Assembly: GCA_041687335.1 (NCBI GenBank)
Contig: JAWLCE010000002.1
Location: 124,001-188,000, forward strand
DNA: 64,000 nt
DNA from: JAJFUE01 sp041687335
GTDB lineage: Bacteria > Sumerlaeota > Sumerlaeia > MVZB01
Reading direction: 5' to 3'
The translations under genes were made by a program, and so were the position numbers. This document shows positions 25,461-34,304 of this stretch, in pieces (position 1 is the stretch's first letter; every line of letters starts with the position of its first letter). Below the pieces are notes generated by a model that was not told where the DNA came from, made no database searches, and saw only the letters and a list, made by a program, of their open reading frames with translations.

Positions 25461-26225
25461 ATGGTTGAACGAGAAGATGTCGAGCGTTACGAGAAACTGC
25501 TCAGCGACTGGCGTCCGGCTCCGGCACGCCGGCCGGCCGGGCAGGAAATGCCGGTGCGCGATGACTTGTATCGCCCCAACGAGGAGCCGCCGGCGCCTGT
25601 AGCAGGCAAAACTGCCGGCTACGGTCCCGGTGCCATCCTGAGCCTGCAAGGCCAGACGCTGGTTGTCTATAAGCAGGCGGTGCCCGAGAAGGGTTTTCAC
25701 CTGGTTCTGGCGCTGCTGCCCGGTGGTAAGATCAAGCTGCAGGGCGTGGCGCTCGAGTCCTATACGGTCGAGGAAATCGGCACCATCGCCGCCCCCCAAT
25801 TCGAGCAGATGCAGCGCTCGATGAGCTGGTCCCGCGATTTGTTGGTCTTTCATTGTTATAGCTTTGAGGACGTGGCGAGGGTCCCGCAGTCGCCCGAGGC
25901 GCCTCAGGCAATTCAGGAGCCCACGGCGCCCGCCCAACCGGCTCCGCAAGCGCCCAATGGACGCGTGACCCCGCCGGCTGCCGAGGCCCAGCCCGCCAAG
26001 CTGCGCCGCGGCCAGCGCCTCCAGATCCGTTTCGGCCAGAAAAGCTGGGATGCAGTCTATTGGGGCCAGGATAGCCAAGGCCACGTCGTCGCCCACATGA
26101 CCTTCAACAAGTGGGCCTTGATGCACCTTGAGTTGGACCGCTTTGGCTCCAACGTCACAATCGATCCCAGCGTCGATGAGGATTTGGTGCGCCAGATCGA
26201 GGCGCAACTCAACGGCGCTCAATAA
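25461..26225 (+). CDS. Hypothetical protein of two modules
   Basis: The 254-residue product has no signal peptide or transmembrane segment. It consists of an N-terminal charged helix (VEREDVERYEKLLSDW), a beta-rich domain (about 50-140, including LSLQGQTLVVYKQ and LVLALLPGGKIKL), a proline-rich linker (about 145-185), and a second small beta-rich domain (RRGQRLQIRFGQKSWDAVYW, FNKWALMHLELDRFG). I do not recognise either. I chose the ATG at 25461, as the frame's earlier ATG at 25410 adds a low-complexity extension. It stands alone between the permease and a repeat-rich spacer. Confidence 0.55.
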   Translation: MVEREDVERYEKLLSDWRPAPARRPAGQEMPVRDDLYRPNEEPPAPVAGKTAGYGPGAILSLQGQTLVVYKQAVPEKGFHLVLALLPGGKIKLQGVALESYTVEEIGTIAAPQFEQMQRSMSWSRDLLVFHCYSFEDVARVPQSPEAPQAIQEPTAPAQPAPQAPNGRVTPPAAEAQPAKLRRGQRLQIRFGQKSWDAVYWGQDSQGHVVAHMTFNKWALMHLELDRFGSNVTIDPSVDEDLVRQIEAQLNGAQ

Positions 26226-26556
26226 ACGAGGTTAGACCCGAAAGTGGCAGGTCGGACAGGGCCGCCGGTGTCGGCAAAGTATGTCCTTAGCGTGACGCTG
26301 AGCGTGGGCCCAGAGCTGACCGGGGCGAATAGCCCCGGAGGGGCCAGTTAGCTCCGTCAGGAGCGACATGTTTGTAGAAACGCGCAATTTTCTCCCCAAA
26401 GCTCCTTTTGGAGCGACATGTGCAGCTTTCCCCGGGTGTAAACCCAGTTTTACATTCAACCTGTGGAACGGAGCCGACCGACCCTCGCGGGCCAATGGTC
26501 TTTGACACCAGCCGCGGCGCCATGTTTGAATCAAACCGATCGGATCGGCCCCCAGC
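26226..26556. other. Repeat-rich intergenic region
   Basis: This stretch has no supported gene. It holds a hairpin of CGGGGC and GCCCCG at 26321-26337 with a five-base loop, and two copies of a hairpin sequence described separately at 26351-26421. A short hairpin-like CCCGGGTGTAAACCC lies at 26431-26445. The style matches intergenic repeats of Planctomycetes-like genomes. Confidence 0.6.
26351..26421. repeat. Tandem pair of hairpin repeats
   Basis: Two near-identical units, GCTCCGTCAGGAGCGACATG and GCTCCTTTTGGAGCGACATG, start exactly 50 bases apart (26351 and 26401). Each contains an inverted repeat GCTCC...GGAGC. A G-rich stem-loop lies just upstream (26321-26337). No open frame of quality crosses the pair. 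They look like members of an intergenic repeat family. Confidence 0.7.
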
Positions 26557-29379
26557 ATGGCCGACAGCCGGGGGTATTCCTTCAATGATGCAACTCCCCA
26601 TCCGGATGGCAGGCAGGTGCTGAAAGCAAAGGGCCCCGACCTGTGCTCCCGGTCCTGTCGACCGGCCCTTCCGGTCGTGTTGGTGTTTGCCCTGCTGGTT
26701 GCCGGCTGCATCGATCCCGATCCCATGACCGAACTGCAAGTTTCCCCCGATGGCCGCCATATTGCGATTGTAACGGCCTCGCGCGAACTGGGCCTGCTCG
26801 AGCCGGCGCTCCCCGACGCCCCGATCATGCGCCACTCCACCCATGCGCGCGGCGGGATCGCCTGGTCGCCCGATTCCAGCGCCCTTGCCTTTGTTGAACA
26901 ATATCCGCGCCGGCCGATGACGCTCTGGACGCTCCATCCGCTGGAGGGCCGCCCCCCCCAGCCGCTGCTGGTGGAGGCGGCGTGGATCGATTCGCCCGGT
27001 TGGCTGGCCGATGGGCGCATCGTTTTTCTATGCGACCGCGAGGGCGATCGGGCAGCCGTTTGGTCGATTCGGCCCGCTGAGGAGCCCGAGTTGCTGATCC
27101 GTGAGCCGGCCGACGTGCTGGCGCTGTGGTCTTCACCGGTGGGCGATGCGCTGGTCTATCAGGTCGCCGTCGAGCATGGGCTCGAGCTGCGCGTGTGGCG
27201 GACGGCAGGCGTTGAGCCCAGCACCCTGACCGTGCTGCCCGACGATCGCGAAATGGCCGATCCGCTGCTGAGCTGGTCAGCCGATGGACGACGGCTTGCG
27301 CTGGTTCAGCCCAACGAAAGTCAGCAGCTCGAGGTCGTGCTGTTTGATCCCGCCGCCGGCCAAGAGCTGGACCGCATCGCGCTGGAGCAGATTCCCACGG
27401 GCTTGGCCGTGCTGGAAGATTATCGGGTCGCCATCACCCATGCCTCCGGCCTGCACCTGTGGCGGCCCCAGTCGCGACGACCGCCGACGCGACAGGGCTG
27501 GGGCGACCTTGCGTTGGCCTTGCCCCGCGCCCGCCCCGGCGGCGGTATCGCTCTCACCGTCAACGCCAACCTGCTGCTGATGGCCGATCGCCCCGATCGG
27601 CTCGAACGAGGCGTGCTGCATTTTACCGGGATTGAACACATCCTGCTGTTGGCCGAGGCCCAGGTCCAGGCGGGCGACCCAGCCGCAGCTCGTCGGCTGC
27701 TGGAGCGAGTTTGGCAGGAGTCACATGCCGGCTCGCGGCATCGGCTGTTGGCGGCGACGGCGCTGGCGCGGCTCGAGCGCACGCAGGGCTCGGCAGGCCG
27801 CGCCGCCGACTGGCTGGAGCGCGCCTCCTCCTCCTCCATTCCAAATTCGATCGAGTCCCGCGCGATTGCGCTGGAAGCGCTGGCGATGGCGGCCTTCGAC
27901 GCCCGGCGGCCCGAGCGGATCGACTGGGCCTTGCGGCGGCTCACTCCTGTTGACGCGCAGGATGAGTTTCCCCGCTGGATCCAGCAGCTTGAGTCCCCCG
28001 AGCGCGAGCCCTGGCTGACCATCGGCGGCGACATCCGCGCCGGCCGCGCCGAGATGGCCGCCGGTGGGCTGGACCGGCTCACGCGCCAGGACGGCTGGAC
28101 CAGCGTCAGTCTGACAGGCCTTGGCCTGTTGCTGGATGGGCAGTTCGAGCCGATCGACAATGCCCTGCGCCGCCGGCAACCGGCGCTCGAACGCCTGCTG
28201 GATCACCCCTCCACTCATCTGGCGCTGCACCGGGCGCTGGATCAGGATGGTTACGGTTCGCCGGCGCCCGAGGAGTTGGGTCAAATTCTCTTGGATCGGA
28301 TGGTGCGCCGTGGTGATCTGGCCGGCGCGCGCGCGCTCGTGCTCGAGGATCTGAAGCGTGATCCGCCGCTGCTCGACTATGCCGGCATGCTCGCCCGGTT
28401 TCTTGATCCCGAGGAGAACCAGCCTTGGATGGATCTCCCGGTCACCGGAGTGCTCCTGACCGAGGGGCCGGCGGAAATCCTCCATGGGCGGATGACCGAG
28501 CCGCGCGAGGCGCTTGTTTTGCGGCTGGCGGCGGTCAAGGCTGCCTTGATCGAGGGTGACCTGGGAGTGGGGCGGGCTTGGCTGTTGCAGGCGCAGGCCA
28601 CCCTCGCGCAATTGCCGCCCGACCGTGTAGGTGTACAAATCGAGGAGACCTCACACCTGCTCGCGCTGGCCGACCTGTTCGACGCCAAGCTCAGCGAGCA
28701 GGCCCGGGACTGGTCGCGCGCGCTGGCTGCCTACCGCAGGTCCCTGGCGCTGATGGAGCAGGTCCCCAATCATTGGGGCGCGCTTTCCTTTGAGGTCACC
28801 GCCGCCGCCGGGCTGATCGAGCAAGGCCAGACCGACCCCGAGCTGCTGGGCAGTTACCTTCGCCTGCTTCGAGGGCTGGGCGACCCGACCATCAACCCGA
28901 CAAGGCAGTCCGCCACCATCCGCAATGCCCTGGATAATTTGCGGATCCTCCGGCGTGAGGCGCGGGCGCCCTGGATCGAGCCATGGCTGGCTTGGGGACG
29001 GGGATTTTGCCACTCGCTGCTTGACGAGCCCGCGCTGGCGCTATATTGGCTTGGTCGCGCGCGCCAGGCCCGCCCGACGCCGGCCCTGCTCCAGCGCGTC
29101 CTGATCGAGGAGACCGCCGTGCGGGCCAGAATCGGTCAGCATGCGCTGGCGGCTCGGCTGTCGCTCGATATCTGCGGTATGAATCAGCCCGAGTCGAATC
29201 GCGCCGCCGCGCTGCTCGACGCCATTCAGTCCGAAATTGAGGCGGGCATGGTCGCCGCGCCGCTCGAACGCGCCCGGCAGTTGTGCCAGGAGCATGCCAT
29301 CTCCCGCCCATGGCGGCGCTGGATCGGTCTGCAGCTGGGCGGGGCCAGCTCACATATCTATGAACTCATGGGCGATTGA
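26557..29379 (+). CDS. Large lipoprotein with beta-propeller and helical-repeat regions
   Basis: The 940-residue product has a lipoprotein signal (PVVLVFALLVAGC). The first half shows propeller-like blades of the TolB/WD40-like PD40 type (LQVSPDGRHIAIV, IAWSPDSSALAFV, LLSWSADGRRLALVQ). The second half is helical and TPR-like (LLLAEAQVQAGDPAAARRLLE, LLAATALARLERTQGSAGRAADWLERA, and many ARLLR-type stretches). It is likely an envelope scaffold. The start is uncertain: ATG 26557 lacks a clear ribosome binding site, and the in-frame GTG at 26617 would shorten the leader to a more usual length. It ends two bases before the ATG of the metallophosphoesterase gene, so the two should be in one operon. 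Confidence 0.7.
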   Translation: MADSRGYSFNDATPHPDGRQVLKAKGPDLCSRSCRPALPVVLVFALLVAGCIDPDPMTELQVSPDGRHIAIVTASRELGLLEPALPDAPIMRHSTHARGGIAWSPDSSALAFVEQYPRRPMTLWTLHPLEGRPPQPLLVEAAWIDSPGWLADGRIVFLCDREGDRAAVWSIRPAEEPELLIREPADVLALWSSPVGDALVYQVAVEHGLELRVWRTAGVEPSTLTVLPDDREMADPLLSWSADGRRLALVQPNESQQLEVVLFDPAAGQELDRIALEQIPTGLAVLEDYRVAITHASGLHLWRPQSRRPPTRQGWGDLALALPRARPGGGIALTVNANLLLMADRPDRLERGVLHFTGIEHILLLAEAQVQAGDPAAARRLLERVWQESHAGSRHRLLAATALARLERTQGSAGRAADWLERASSSSIPNSIESRAIALEALAMAAFDARRPERIDWALRRLTPVDAQDEFPRWIQQLESPEREPWLTIGGDIRAGRAEMAAGGLDRLTRQDGWTSVSLTGLGLLLDGQFEPIDNALRRRQPALERLLDHPSTHLALHRALDQDGYGSPAPEELGQILLDRMVRRGDLAGARALVLEDLKRDPPLLDYAGMLARFLDPEENQPWMDLPVTGVLLTEGPAEILHGRMTEPREALVLRLAAVKAALIEGDLGVGRAWLLQAQATLAQLPPDRVGVQIEETSHLLALADLFDAKLSEQARDWSRALAAYRRSLALMEQVPNHWGALSFEVTAAAGLIEQGQTDPELLGSYLRLLRGLGDPTINPTRQSATIRNALDNLRILRREARAPWIEPWLAWGRGFCHSLLDEPALALYWLGRARQARPTPALLQRVLIEETAVRARIGQHALAARLSLDICGMNQPESNRAAALLDAIQSEIEAGMVAAPLERARQLCQEHAISRPWRRWIGLQLGGASSHIYELMGD

Positions 29380-29381
29380 TC

Positions 29382-30536
29382 ATGACCACGACCACCCTGC
29401 GTCAGTCGCCTCCGGCCCGGCCGGCCCCCACCCGTGACCGCAGGTCTTTGAGCGCCGACTGGCTGGGCGCGCTGCTCATCACGGCGCCGCTAATCTTCCT
29501 GGGGGTCAATTTGATCCTGCTGGCGCGGCTGGTGCTCAGCCCCGGCTGGTTTTTCACGTTTATCCACCACAATTATGCCTTCAACACGCTCATCTTTCCT
29601 TGCTGGGCGCTGATTTGCGGCGGCATCGGGCTCTGGCAGGCCCGGCGCGGCGCCCGGCGGCCGCGCCGCCTGCGCTTGTGGGCATGGTCGCTGCTGGGGA
29701 TGGCGGCGGCGCTGCTCGGCGCGCGCGGCTGGGCGACCCATCTGGAACCCAACCTCCTCTTTGTGCGCCAGGTCGCCATCGAGGCCCCCGCCGCCGCCCG
29801 CCCGCTGCGGATGCTGCACATCACGGATATCCAATCAGGCCGCGTCGGTGCCATCGAACGGCGGCAGGTCGAGAAAATCCGTGAATTGGCGCCCGACCTC
29901 ATCCTCTTTACCGGCGACCTGCTGCAGCCGGTGCCGCCGGCGACGATCGCCGGCGAGTTGCCGGTGATCGACCAACTGCTGCGTTCCCTGACGCCGCCGC
30001 TGGGATTTTATGCGGTGGTCGGCGATGTGGATGGAGCGTTCTATCATCCGCTTCGGGAGGGGCTGGGCGGGATGCAGCTGCTGGAGAATCGCGAGGTGGA
30101 AATCGAGGCCCACGGCCTGCGCCTGAGCATCTTCGGCCTTGGCTTGGCCCCCTCGCGCGGCTGGACCGGCGCCCGCCAGTCAGTGATGGAGTGGCTTGAT
30201 CGCACTGATCCCACGGCCTTTAAGATCCTGATCGGCCATGGCCCCGACTACATCCTCCAGACCATGGATTTGCCGATCGACCTCTGCCTGGCCGGCCACA
30301 CCCACGGCGGTCAGATTCGCATTCCCTTCTTCGGACCGATCATCACCTACAGCGAGGTCCCGCGCGACTGGGCACTTGGCTACCGCGAGGTGGGCGCCAC
30401 CCGACTCAATGTTTCGGGTGGCCTTGGCGGCGAGCATCTGGCCGGCATCCCGACGATTCGCGTCAACTGCCCGCCCGAGATGACGCTCTTCGAGATCGGT
30501 CCGGTCGGGCCCGAGCCGCAAGGATCATCGGAGTGA
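29382..30536 (+). CDS. Membrane-anchored metallophosphoesterase-like protein, divergent active site
   Basis: The 384-residue product has three or four N-terminal transmembrane helices (about 28-55, 62-86 and 98-116) and then a calcineurin-like phosphoesterase domain (142-375), resembling YkuE-type enzymes. Motifs seen are TDIQ (148-151), GD (178-179), GDVD (214-217), GH (285-286) and GHTHGG (305-310). Active relatives have D.H in the first and GNHD in the third; here both histidines are absent (Gln151 and Val216). The protein may bind fewer metals or be inactive. The ATG at 29382 follows the stop of the propeller-lipoprotein gene by two bases; a TTG two codons earlier overlaps that stop. Confidence 0.8.
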   Translation: MTTTTLRQSPPARPAPTRDRRSLSADWLGALLITAPLIFLGVNLILLARLVLSPGWFFTFIHHNYAFNTLIFPCWALICGGIGLWQARRGARRPRRLRLWAWSLLGMAAALLGARGWATHLEPNLLFVRQVAIEAPAAARPLRMLHITDIQSGRVGAIERRQVEKIRELAPDLILFTGDLLQPVPPATIAGELPVIDQLLRSLTPPLGFYAVVGDVDGAFYHPLREGLGGMQLLENREVEIEAHGLRLSIFGLGLAPSRGWTGARQSVMEWLDRTDPTAFKILIGHGPDYILQTMDLPIDLCLAGHTHGGQIRIPFFGPIITYSEVPRDWALGYREVGATRLNVSGGLGGEHLAGIPTIRVNCPPEMTLFEIGPVGPEPQGSSE

Positions 30537-30580
30537 GCAACGGTTCAGTTGTGGCTGATGATTGAGTGGGCCGCGCCGCG

Positions 30581-31420
30581 CTACCAGGCGTAGATGCAGA
30601 TGCCGTGGCTCTGCGCCAGCTCGCAGGCTTCGTCGCGATCGAAGAACAGCGCCTCGCCGCCGGGGATGGCCAGCGCGGCGCACTTGGATTGAATCATCTT
30701 GCGCACGGTGGTGATGCCGACCACCGGCACGTCAAAGCGCCGGTCCTGCCGTGGCTTGCTGACTTTAATGACGACGCAGCCCTCGCCGCCGACCTCGCCC
30801 GCGCGCAGGATCACCTGATTGGTGCCCTCCATCGCCTCCACGGCGACGATCGTGCCCGACTTGACGATCACCGTCTGGCCGACGTCCATGCCCGCAATCT
30901 GGTCGGCGATCGGGCGGCCGAAGGCGATATCCTCGAGCACGGCCGGGCAGGGCGGGCAGCCGGGGGTCAGCAGCCCCGCCGGCGGCATGCACTCGCGCAG
31001 CAGCATCGTGGAGTCGAGCACCTCGATGTTCTCTCGCGCCAGCTCCTCGGTGAACGCACCCAGCAGCGAGTCGGCCTTCTTGCTTGGGATCGTGGCCAGA
31101 ATCTTCAGCCCGCGCCGGTCGATGCTGGAGAGCTGAAAGACCGAGCGGTGCTTGACGCGGCCCGCCAAAATGGCCTTGTTGATGCCGGACTTGTGGCACA
31201 GGTCGATCATCCGGCCCAATTGGCCGAATTCCACCCATAGCATCGCATCGACTTGGTCGGCCAGCTCGGGCGGTGTGATGCCGCGGATGCCGATGGCGGT
31301 GACGCTGATGTTGCGGTCGCGTGCGGCCTGGGCCAACAGGAAGGGAAATTTGCCGTCGCCCGCGATCAGACCAATGTGGTCCAAGGCGAGCACCGGCTTG
31401 AGATCCTCGGCGGGAAGCAT
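30581..31420 (-). CDS. lpxI: UDP-2,3-diacylglucosamine pyrophosphatase LpxI
   Basis: LpxI hydrolyses UDP-2,3-diacylglucosamine to lipid X in lipid A synthesis, the alternative to LpxH in many non-enteric Gram-negatives. The 279-residue product has the N-terminal DHIGLIAGDGKFPFLLAQAAR and the C-terminal DUF1009-type segments (GQTVIVKSGTIVAVEAMEGT, GCVVIKVSKPRQDRRFDVPVVG). The ATG at 31420 gives the expected start; an AAAGAAG stretch lies upstream. Another open frame reaches 31498 with unrelated residues. It is read in the same direction as priA but 165 bases downstream of it. No other lpx gene is in the window. Confidence 0.92.
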   Translation of the reverse strand: MLPAEDLKPVLALDHIGLIAGDGKFPFLLAQAARDRNISVTAIGIRGITPPELADQVDAMLWVEFGQLGRMIDLCHKSGINKAILAGRVKHRSVFQLSSIDRRGLKILATIPSKKADSLLGAFTEELARENIEVLDSTMLLRECMPPAGLLTPGCPPCPAVLEDIAFGRPIADQIAGMDVGQTVIVKSGTIVAVEAMEGTNQVILRAGEVGGEGCVVIKVSKPRQDRRFDVPVVGITTVRKMIQSKCAALAIPGGEALFFDRDEACELAQSHGICIYAW

Positions 31421-31585
31421 CAGCGCAAGCTTCTTTATTGAACAGGGTCGGTGCCCGGCGGGCGTGTTCGCCCGTTCCCTCTGGGCCCGTGGTCGCATCG
31501 GGACCCTATCTATTTACCAGATCAGGCGGCGGCGGTCAACCCGAGAAGCCGACGTGTGCGGTTCCGCGCACACGCATCGTGCTGG

Positions 31586-33865
31586 CTATAGCAGGTCACA
31601 CGGGTCGACATCCACCGTCAGCGAGACCGAGGAGGCGCGCCCGAAACGCTCCAGCGCCGTCAGCCCCTCGCGCAGCAGGGCGTGGAGCGGGCCGGGGCGG
31701 TCGCCGCGCGCCAGCAGCCGCCAGCGATATTTACCCTGCAGCCGGGCCAGCGGCGCCGGGGTCGGCCCCAAAACGCGGATGCCCTTGTATTGCGGCTTGT
31801 ACGCCAGCGGCTTGAGCAGCCCACCGAGCTGAAAGGCCCGCTCGCGCACCTGATTTTCATCGGCGCCGCTCAGCACCAGCCCCACCAGCCGCCCATAAGG
31901 CGGGAACCGCAGCATGCGGCGGTAGCGCAGTTCGCGCTCGAAGAAACTCTCCTCGGCCAGCCGCGCCGCGCAGTCGATCGCGTAGTGCTGCGGCATGAAG
32001 GTCTGGACGATGACCTCGCCGGCGATCGCGCCGCGACCGGCCCGCCCCGCCATCTGGGTCAGCAGCGAGAAGGTGCGCTCGGCGGCGCGGAAGTCGGGCA
32101 TGAAGAGCGCAAAATCGGCGCTGACCACCCCCACCAGCGTCACCCGTTCCAGGTGCAGTCCCTTGGCGATCATCTGCGTGCCCAGGATGATGTCCACCTC
32201 GTGGCGGTTGATCTTCTCCCACGCCGTGAGGAAGGCTCCCTTGCGCCGCATCGAATCGGCGTCGATGCGCAGCACGCTTGCCGTGGGAAAGGCCGCGGCC
32301 AGCGTCTCCTCGATCCGTTGGGTTCCCTGCCCGAGCGTCTGCATCTCATCCTTGCCGCACTCGGGGCAGTTTTTGGGCAGCGGGGTTCGCTGGCCGCACC
32401 AGTGGCACAGCAGCCGCTCGGCAGACTTGTGCCAAGTCATCGGCACGTCGCAATCGGGGCAGAAGGTGATCTTGCCGCAGCCCAGGCAGACGGTCTGGCT
32501 GGCGAAGCCGCGGCGGTTGAGCAAGAGCATGACCTGTTCGCGGCGCTCCAAACGCAGGGCGATCGCCTCGCGCAGCGGCGGGGAGAGCATCCCCCCATCG
32601 GCCGATTCCAGTTGCCCCTCCCGCCAGTGACGCTTCAGGTCGACCACGTGCATCGACGGGGGAGCATGTGGGCCGATCCGGTCGGGCAGGCGCAACAGCC
32701 GATACTTCCCCTCGCGCGCGTTGTGTAGCGACTCCGCCGAGGGCGTGGCCGAGCCCAGAATCGCCACCGCCCCCTCGCGCAGCGCGCGCAGGACGGCCAT
32801 GTCGCGCGCGTGATAGCGCGGCGCGTCGTCCTGCTTGTAGCTCGACTCATGTTCCTCGTCGACAATCACCACGCCCAGCGCCGGCAGCGGGGCGAAGAGC
32901 GCCGAGCGCGCCCCCACCACCACGCGCACGCGCCCGTCGCGGATCGACTTCCACAGGTCGAACTTCTGGCCCAGCGAGAGCTGGCTGTGATAAATCCCCA
33001 CCAGCGAGCCCAGCCGGCGGCGGAAGGTCTCCACGGTCTGGGGCGTAAGGGCGATCTCGGGCACCAGCACGATGGCGGTTCGCCCGCCGCGCAGGGTCTC
33101 CTCGATCGCCCGCAGGTAGATCTCGGTCTTGCCGCTGCCGGTGACCCCGTGCAGCAGGAAGGTCTGGTAGTCGCCCGCGCGCAGGGGGACGAGCACCTCG
33201 TCGAGCGTGGCCTGCTGGCGCGCGGTCAGGGTCGGCGGGATGGCCGGCGCGTCGGGTTCGGGGTATCCGTCCGCGCGCAGGACTTCCTCGTCATGCGCCA
33301 CGAGCCAGCCGTGGGCCAGCATGCGTTCGGCCACGGCGGCACTGACCGATGCCGCCTCGCGCAGTTCGACCGCCGTCAGGGGCCGATTAGCCTCGGCCAG
33401 CAGCGCATCGATGACTCGGCGCTGGGTCGGGGTGGTGGCGCGGCCATCGGGGGCGCACTCGCGCGAGACCGCCAGCCAATGCTCGGGGTCGCGCAGCGCC
33501 AGGGCTGTGCGCGTCCGGCTGGCCAGGTCGTTGAAGCCGATCATCGACATACAGGCCAGCGCCTCGCCCAGCGAGCAGAAATAATAGTCCGCCAGCCAGC
33601 GGGCCAGCTCGATCAGCGGCCGCTCGACCTTGAACTCCGGCGAGAGCCGCCGCGCCAGCGGCTTGAGCTTGTACTTGCCGTCGGGCTTGTCGATGATCTC
33701 GACGACGATGCCGGGGACGCGCTCCTCGCGCAGCGGAACCTCGACCAGCGCCCCCACATGGATCTGGTCGCTCATTGATTCGGGGATGTAGTAGGTCAGC
33801 GGGTCGAGCGGGCGTGCCAGCGCCACCCGCGCATAAGCCAGCGAGCCGGGGCCGTCGGCCTTCAT
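31586..33865 (-). CDS. priA: Primosomal protein N' (replication restart helicase)
   Basis: PriA reloads the replicative helicase at stalled forks. The 759-residue protein has the N-terminal DNA-binding domain (ARVALARPLDPLTYYIP), Walker A in HGVTGSGKTEIYLRA, the DEEH box in VVIVDEEHESSYKQDD, and a zinc-binding insert with paired CxxC motifs (CLGCGK, CPDCDVP, CHWCGQ, CPECGK). The helicase C-terminal part (QMIAKGLHLERVTLVG, GRAGRG) completes the fold. The length is close to typical. It has an ATG at 33865 and faces lexA across a 439-base divergent gap. Confidence 0.97.
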   Translation of the reverse strand: MKADGPGSLAYARVALARPLDPLTYYIPESMSDQIHVGALVEVPLREERVPGIVVEIIDKPDGKYKLKPLARRLSPEFKVERPLIELARWLADYYFCSLGEALACMSMIGFNDLASRTRTALALRDPEHWLAVSRECAPDGRATTPTQRRVIDALLAEANRPLTAVELREAASVSAAVAERMLAHGWLVAHDEEVLRADGYPEPDAPAIPPTLTARQQATLDEVLVPLRAGDYQTFLLHGVTGSGKTEIYLRAIEETLRGGRTAIVLVPEIALTPQTVETFRRRLGSLVGIYHSQLSLGQKFDLWKSIRDGRVRVVVGARSALFAPLPALGVVIVDEEHESSYKQDDAPRYHARDMAVLRALREGAVAILGSATPSAESLHNAREGKYRLLRLPDRIGPHAPPSMHVVDLKRHWREGQLESADGGMLSPPLREAIALRLERREQVMLLLNRRGFASQTVCLGCGKITFCPDCDVPMTWHKSAERLLCHWCGQRTPLPKNCPECGKDEMQTLGQGTQRIEETLAAAFPTASVLRIDADSMRRKGAFLTAWEKINRHEVDIILGTQMIAKGLHLERVTLVGVVSADFALFMPDFRAAERTFSLLTQMAGRAGRGAIAGEVIVQTFMPQHYAIDCAARLAEESFFERELRYRRMLRFPPYGRLVGLVLSGADENQVRERAFQLGGLLKPLAYKPQYKGIRVLGPTPAPLARLQGKYRWRLLARGDRPGPLHALLREGLTALERFGRASSVSLTVDVDPCDLL

Positions 33866-34304
33866 GATCTTCGGTCCGGCGCAGTTGCGCGTGCGGTGAG
33901 CGGAAGTGGCCCGAGGCCGGTCATGGGCTGCCTTGGCATGGGGATGGCGCGGATGGCTCCGGCTCTTGCATCAACTTGCCACGCCGCGCCGGGCACTGCA
34001 ATCCCTTAGGCGCGTGACGGGGCAGGTCGCTTCGAATCAACGTGTTTTAGTGCGGCGATCGGGTATGGCACCGGCATCCCACTCACCCAAGGGGGCTGAA
34101 GAATGGATGATCCTTCCTTTGCGGCCTTGATCCGAACTTGGCCTCTTTGCGACAAAAAACGCCCGTGTTCACGTCAGCCAACTTCCGAGGCCCAAGTCCG
34201 GCCACGCCTCAAGTTTTCGCTTTCTATTCGCGTTCTCTTCGCCTATACTTCTGCCCATGGGGTCGCCTCCCCTTTTTCAAGTCGTCAGGCGAAGGAATCG
34301 CAGC
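33866..34304. other. Divergent intergenic region between priA and lexA
   Basis: The region must hold the priA and lexA promoters. Upstream of lexA a TATACT at 34244-34249 is a possible -10 box, with a poor TTTCTA -35 at 34221-34226. I could not find a clear palindromic LexA operator of the Gram-positive or proteobacterial kind. Short open frames in the region look random. No RNA gene is seen. Confidence 0.45.

Noticed and set aside
34200..34304. A LexA operator upstream of lexA
   Set aside because: Neither a GAAC-N4-GTTC type nor a CTGT-N8-ACAG type palindrome was found. Only a weak -10-like TATACT is present.
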